Part shown: positions 5,802 through 8,192 of the stretch, one piece after another | How the letters are laid out: the number at the start of each line of letters is the position of its first letter | How positions within the stretch are numbered: position 1 is the first letter of the stretch | Assembly (NCBI GenBank): GCA_905200565.1 | Contig: CAJKKX010000085.1 | Span: forward strand, 1 to 8,192 | DNA from: an uncultured Lachnospiraceae bacterium | GTDB lineage: Bacteria; Bacillota_A; Clostridia; Lachnospirales; Lachnospiraceae | Length of the DNA: 8,192 nt | Direction of reading: 5' to 3' | Made by a program: the position numbers and the translations under genes | Notes under the pieces: model-generated | Databases searched by the model: none | What the model saw: only the letters and a program-made list of their open reading frames with translations | Told to the model about the DNA's origin: nothing

Positions 5802-6692
5802 ATGGAGAAGAAAAAAATAAATATGTTTCCATCCCCGGAGGATATGGAAGAGGAAGAAGCGTGGGGGGAATTTTTCAGAAATCAGTTCCGCAAAGATTCG
5901 AAGAGATGGGAAAGCGAAATGGAGCGGAGAAAAGAAATCCGTAATATCGACGCTTCGCCGGAGCTGTTCGACCGAATCGTGGAGCAGTTAAAGAAAGAGG
6001 GAAAGTGGGAGGAGGACGACGCGGAAGAAAAAGCGCCGCCGGATCTGCGCTCCATGCTGTCCGAGGAGGACTGGGAGGCATTGCAGCTCGGCCGGAAAGT
6101 GCAGGCGCAGGGCAGGAGACGGTACGTAAAAAGATTCGTCCAGATGGCGGCCACCGTGCTGATCTGTGTGTTTGCGGTCAGTATGTCGAGCGAGGCGAAC
6201 CGGCAGTATATCATGGGGATGGTGAATACCATCATCGGAAATGGCTCACAGCGCGCCGCTGTGGATAAAAAAGGGACCGTTTTCAATCGTGACAGGGAAG
6301 AAGGGGAAGCGTATGAAGAGATCGAAGAAAAACTGGGCATTCCGGTTCCCCGGCTGACCTGTCTGGCGGATGGGATGGCGTATGACAGCTATTTTCTCGG
6401 CGAAGGGCTGCGTGATGGCTCGGTTTTTTATACGTATGGAGAGATGATCGTAACCCTGAGCATCCGTAAACGGGTGGGCGCTTCTGTTATGAACCAGACC
6501 TTCGGGGGAGAACTGTCGGATGAATTCAGGATCACGGTAAATGAAATACCAGTACAGATTTATGAGACAGTATACACGGATGGTGAGCATTCCTATGTGG
6601 CAGAGTTGGAATGTGAAGATGGTTATTATGTACTGGCAGGAAAAATGGAGCGGGAAGCGTTTTTAAAGGTGGTGCAGGGGATTGCTTTTTAA
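5802..6692 (+). CDS. DUF4367-like membrane protein, probable anti-sigma factor
   Basis: This 296-residue protein is taken from ATG 5802. Purine-rich AAGAAGGGAGTGAG (5779-5792) lies just upstream, again with rather long spacing. An in-frame ATG at 5766 lies upstream of that site and is less likely. Residues 1-108 are charged and cytoplasmic, with an SPELFDRIVEQL helix (52-63). One membrane helix spans about 111-129. After it come S-E-A-N-R-Q-Y-I-M and a VNTIIGNG segment (133-148), typical of sigma-linked regulators. The extracytoplasmic part (about 150-296) resembles DUF4367, a domain seen beside ECF sigma genes in Firmicutes. The topology, N-terminal cytoplasmic sigma-binding region plus outside sensor, fits an anti-sigma factor for the sigma at 4134. 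I see no classical zinc anti-sigma HxxxCxxC motif. I find no convincing + strand promoter of its own, so read-through from the sigma gene is possible. Confidence 0.7.
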   Translation: MEKKKINMFPSPEDMEEEEAWGEFFRNQFRKDSKRWESEMERRKEIRNIDASPELFDRIVEQLKKEGKWEEDDAEEKAPPDLRSMLSEEDWEALQLGRKVQAQGRRRYVKRFVQMAATVLICVFAVSMSSEANRQYIMGMVNTIIGNGSQRAAVDKKGTVFNRDREEGEAYEEIEEKLGIPVPRLTCLADGMAYDSYFLGEGLRDGSVFYTYGEMIVTLSIRKRVGASVMNQTFGGELSDEFRITVNEIPVQIYETVYTDGEHSYVAELECEDGYYVLAGKMEREAFLKVVQGIAF

Positions 6693-6714
6693 AAGAATCT
6701 GAAACCAGGTACTG

Positions 6715-6742
6715 GGAAAAACGGGCCTTGCAGGATTTTTCC
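6715..6742. other. AT-rich inverted repeat overlapping a -35 region
   Basis: GGAAAAA (6715-6721) is complementary to TTTTTCC (6736-6742) around a 14-nt loop. It lies just after the DUF4367-like gene and covers the -35 hexamer of the next promoter. It could be a weak terminator for the upstream gene or an operator. The stem is mostly A-T, so chance is a real alternative. Confidence 0.3.
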
Positions 6743-6756
6743 GGATATGCTATAAA
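6728..6756 (+). promoter_or_regulatory. Extended -10 promoter of the small secreted protein gene
   Basis: TATAAA (6751-6756) is preceded by TGC, an extended TGN -10. A weak -35, TTGCAG (6728-6733), lies 17 nt upstream. The start near 6763 gives a leader of about 32 nt before ATG 6795. Confidence 0.5.
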
Positions 6757-6794
6757 AGAAGTGTTAAAAAATGAAGCATACAAAGGAGAAAGAC

Positions 6795-7280
6795 ATGAGA
6801 AAAGGGATTTTAGGAGCGTTAACACTGTTGGTGATGGTGTTCTGCCTGCCTCTGACCGGAATCCGGACGGAAGCCGCAGGGCCGCGGGACGGAGAGATCG
6901 TGGACGGCTCGCTGCTCACGAGCGACACGGAGGCGACGGCCAGCTTTGAAAACCAGCTTCGCAGCGGACTTCTGGCCAGAGGATTTGGTCGGTTAATCAA
7001 CAGAGGAAATGGAGTCGTGGATATTGAAGGAGAGACATCCTGCCATCAGACGTGCGACAGGGTGCGTGTGTATCTTTATCTGGAAAAGCTGGTAGGAAAT
7101 GACTGGGAGCCAGTTGTTCAGAAGACAGCGACGGCGAGAAACTATTTTTTTGTAGAGACGTCGGAAACGTATTCGCTGGAAACGGGCGCCTATTATCGTC
7201 TGCGGGGAACTTATTCCGCGTCGAAGGGGACTGATGCAGAGAGCCGTCCAGCTTGTACAGACGGCATTTATCTGGAATAA
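6795..7280 (+). CDS. Small secreted protein of unknown function (possibly DUF6147-like)
   Basis: This 161-residue protein starts at ATG 6795, 6 nt after AAAGGAG. An in-frame ATG at 6771 lacks a site. The N-terminus is a Sec signal peptide: MRKG, a hydrophobic core (about 5-20), then a T-E-A/A-G region, with cleavage near residues 27-28. There is no lipobox. The mature part of about 133 residues has a hydrophobic helix-like stretch L-L-A-R-G-F-G-R-L-I (59-68). After it come alternating strands rich in Tyr, Val and Thr, and three cysteines (83, 87, 154), two of them in SCHQTC; one disulfide may form outside the cell. The pattern recalls the clostridial DUF6147 family, but I am not certain of that match. 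It has its own promoter and a strong terminator, so it is a single-gene unit. Function unknown. Confidence 0.75.
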   Translation: MRKGILGALTLLVMVFCLPLTGIRTEAAGPRDGEIVDGSLLTSDTEATASFENQLRSGLLARGFGRLINRGNGVVDIEGETSCHQTCDRVRVYLYLEKLVGNDWEPVVQKTATARNYFFVETSETYSLETGAYYRLRGTYSASKGTDAESRPACTDGIYLE

Positions 7281-7284
7281 TCCG

Positions 7285-7325
7285 ACAAGAGAAAACGCCG
7301 CCCGCTATGGGCGGTTTTCTCTTGT
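7285..7325. terminator. Strong stem-loop terminator after the secreted protein gene
   Basis: ACAAGAGAAAA (7285-7295) pairs with TTTTCTCTTGT (7315-7325). After a CG bulge (7296-7297), CCGCCC (7298-7303) pairs with GGGCGG (7309-7314) around a 5-nt loop, 17 pairs in all. On the + strand the GC core is followed at once by TTTT and a further T-rich run. It starts 4 nt after the stop codon. The symmetric A and T flanks could let it work in both directions. Confidence 0.85.
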
Positions 7326-7350
7326 AGAGATGCTGGAAGAGTGTTATAAT
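7322..7350 (+). promoter_or_regulatory. Promoter of the rubredoxin gene
   Basis: TATAAT (7345-7350, consensus) has TTGTAG (7322-7327, 3 of 6) 17 nt upstream. The -35 overlaps the last bases of the preceding terminator stem. The start near 7357 gives a leader of about 70 nt. Confidence 0.6.
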
Positions 7351-7361
7351 TCTCCTGTCGT

Positions 7362-7390
7362 CATCCCCATCCGGCAGCGGAAAGGGGATG
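7362..7390 (+). other. Stem-loop in the rubredoxin leader
   Basis: CATCCCC (7362-7368) pairs with GGGGATG (7384-7390). Inside, after a small internal loop, CCG (7371-7373) pairs with CGG (7378-7380). It begins about 5 nt after the predicted transcription start, as a 5' stabilising or regulatory hairpin would. There is no T-run after it, so it is not a terminator. I match it to no riboswitch class. Confidence 0.45.
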
Positions 7391-7426
7391 CCCCAAAATG
7401 ATAAAAGAAAGGGACAGGTAAACAAA

Positions 7427-7585
7427 ATGAAGAAGTATGTATGTGAACCATGCGGCTACGTGTATGACCCGGAGGTTGGCGATCCGGATGGCGGAATCGC
7501 ACCGGGAACAGCTTTTGAAGATCTGCCGGAGGATTGGGTATGCCCGGTCTGCGGTATGGGAAAAGATGTGTTCGTAGAAGAATAA
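7427..7585 (+). CDS. Rubredoxin
   Basis: This 52-residue protein starts at ATG 7427. The upstream AAAGGGACAGG (7409-7417) gives a usable ribosome binding site. The open frame runs back to ATG 7388, but that codon sits in the leader hairpin and would add 13 residues not seen in the family. Two CxxC-G knuckles, C6-x-x-C9-G and C39-x-x-C42-G, hold a single iron in a Fe(Cys)4 site. Y-V-Y-D-P (11-15), the GDPDGGI-PGT loop (18-28) and D-L-P-E-D-W-V-C-P (32-40) are the classical rubredoxin core. Rubredoxin is a small cytosolic electron carrier that in anaerobes feeds rubrerythrin, flavodiiron proteins and superoxide reductase during oxygen stress. No such partner lies in the window; it is a single-gene unit. 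Confidence 0.97.
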   Translation: MKKYVCEPCGYVYDPEVGDPDGGIAPGTAFEDLPEDWVCPVCGMGKDVFVEE

Positions 7586-7587
7586 CG

Positions 7588-7609
7588 CCCGGAGCCGGAA
7601 GGCTCCGGG
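7588..7609. terminator. GC-rich hairpin between convergent rubredoxin and DUF885 genes
   Basis: CCCGGAGCC (7588-7596) and GGCTCCGGG (7601-7609) form a perfect 9-bp stem with a GGAA tetraloop. It fills the 25-bp space between two convergent stops. No T-run follows on either strand, so it departs from the intrinsic terminator rule. It may still end or protect both transcripts. Confidence 0.55.
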
Positions 7610-7610
7610 G

Positions 7611-8192
7611 TTAGCGGGAGTCTTCCGGAAGCAGGTATTTTTTCAGCACGGAAAAAGGCGCAGGGCCGATTTCCAGAACTTTTTTGTGAAATTCTTTCAG
7701 GGTGAAATCTTCACCCTCTTTTTCTTTTACGGCGTCTCTTAAATCCATGAAATTCAGGTATCCAACGTAGTATTTCAGATAATTCGCGGGCGCTTCGATC
7801 AGCATATCGTACAGAGAATCGGCGGCGCTGCCGCTCTGGAATCCGACCTTTGAGAGATAGTCTGTCACCTGTTCCCTGGTAAAGCCGTGGTAGTGGACGG
7901 CAATGTCAAGAGCGCTGGAAATCCCAAGCGTGATGGAGCGGTTCAGGCGGTACAGCTCAGATACCGCGGCGTCTACGTCGGCCAGAGAATAGGCGTACAT
8001 TTCCACATAAGTCGCCCATCCTTCCACATATCCGCCAAAATTCAGGACGTTCCGCACCTGATTGGAGGGGACGCTGCCGGAAAAAACGGTCTGGTAGAGG
8101 TGCCCCGGATATCCTTCGTGCGCGAGGGTGGTATACAGCTCCAGCGGAGAATAGCCGGAGATATTGCTGATATAGATCACATTGGAGGGAAG
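7611..8192 (-). CDS. DUF885 family predicted metallopeptidase, C-terminal part
   Basis: The frame reads in from the right edge and stops at 7613-7611, leaving 193 visible residues. The GTG at 8180 is an internal Val, not a start, because the frame continues as L-P-S-N-V-I-Y-I-S-N. The hallmark is HEGYPGH (visible residues 25-31), the HExxPGH metal site of DUF885 proteins, followed by G-W-A-T-Y-V-E (58-64), which carries a likely third ligand Glu64. Family members are about 550-600 residues, often exported lipoproteins, and are predicted zinc peptidases, but few have been studied. The N-terminal two thirds and any signal peptide lie outside the window. The C-terminal part looks intact with no frameshift. 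It is convergent with rubredoxin and shares the hairpin at 7588-7609. Confidence 0.88.
   Translation of the reverse strand, partial: LPSNVIYISNISGYSPLELYTTLAHEGYPGHLYQTVFSGSVPSNQVRNVLNFGGYVEGWATYVEMYAYSLADVDAAVSELYRLNRSITLGISSALDIAVHYHGFTREQVTDYLSKVGFQSGSAADSLYDMLIEAPANYLKYYVGYLNFMDLRDAVKEKEGEDFTLKEFHKKVLEIGPAPFSVLKKYLLPEDSR

Noticed and set aside
5882..6340. 152-codon minus strand frame opposite the DUF4367-like gene
   Set aside because: Ser/Pro-rich composition typical of an antisense shadow, no ribosome binding site, and the + strand gene is supported by topology and motifs.
6997..7425. 142-codon minus strand frame across the secreted protein gene and terminator
   Set aside because: It runs through a strong terminator hairpin and the rubredoxin promoter, with no family features.
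1..8192. tRNA, rRNA, CRISPR array, insertion sequence or prophage gene
   Set aside because: No cloverleaf, ribosomal signature, regularly spaced direct repeats, transposase motif or phage protein was recognised by reading both strands.

Overview
The window looks like chromosome from an anaerobic, low-to-mid GC Gram-positive of the Clostridia, most likely Lachnospiraceae. The grounds are AGGAGG-type ribosome binding sites, housekeeping promoters of the TTGACA/TATAAT type, a Tad pilus locus with a DUF6382-FHA protein, a sigma factor with a DUF4367-like partner, and a free-standing rubredoxin. This placement is inferred from gene content and not tested by any search. I see no rRNA, tRNA, CRISPR array, transposase or phage gene.

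Left part (1-1994, + strand): the 3' end of a Tad-type pilus operon. In order it holds the C-terminus of a prepilin peptidase (the GxGD motif sits at the window edge), a TadE-like pseudopilin with a class III signal peptide that this peptidase would process, and a DUF6382-FHA membrane protein. The three genes overlap and are probably translationally coupled. A 237-base gap follows. It carries a near-perfect sigma-A promoter and a compact element of overlapping inverted repeats that can be drawn as a pseudoknot.

Middle (2232-4664): a rhomboid intramembrane protease (+) runs tail-to-tail into a small soluble histidine kinase (-), with 26 bp of overlap. The kinase is divergent from a HIT-family hydrolase, with a promoter on each strand in the shared gap. 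The HIT gene is followed 41 bp later by an ECF-like sigma factor.

Sigma / murG / anti-sigma block (4134-6692): the sigma gene and its likely membrane-bound DUF4367-type regulator are both on the + strand. They are separated by murG on the - strand, whose end overlaps the sigma gene by 7 bp. This could be a non-contiguous operon in which sigma-to-regulator transcription is antisense to a cell-wall gene.

Right part (6728-8192): a small secreted protein with its own extended -10 promoter and a strong terminator; rubredoxin, whose promoter -35 lies in that terminator stem; a hairpin shared by two convergent genes; and the C-terminal part of a DUF885 predicted metallopeptidase (-) that runs off the right edge.

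Several genes start downstream of their longest open frame. TadE, DUF6382-FHA, rhomboid, histidine kinase, DUF4367 protein, secreted protein and rubredoxin starts were set by ribosome binding sites and family lengths.
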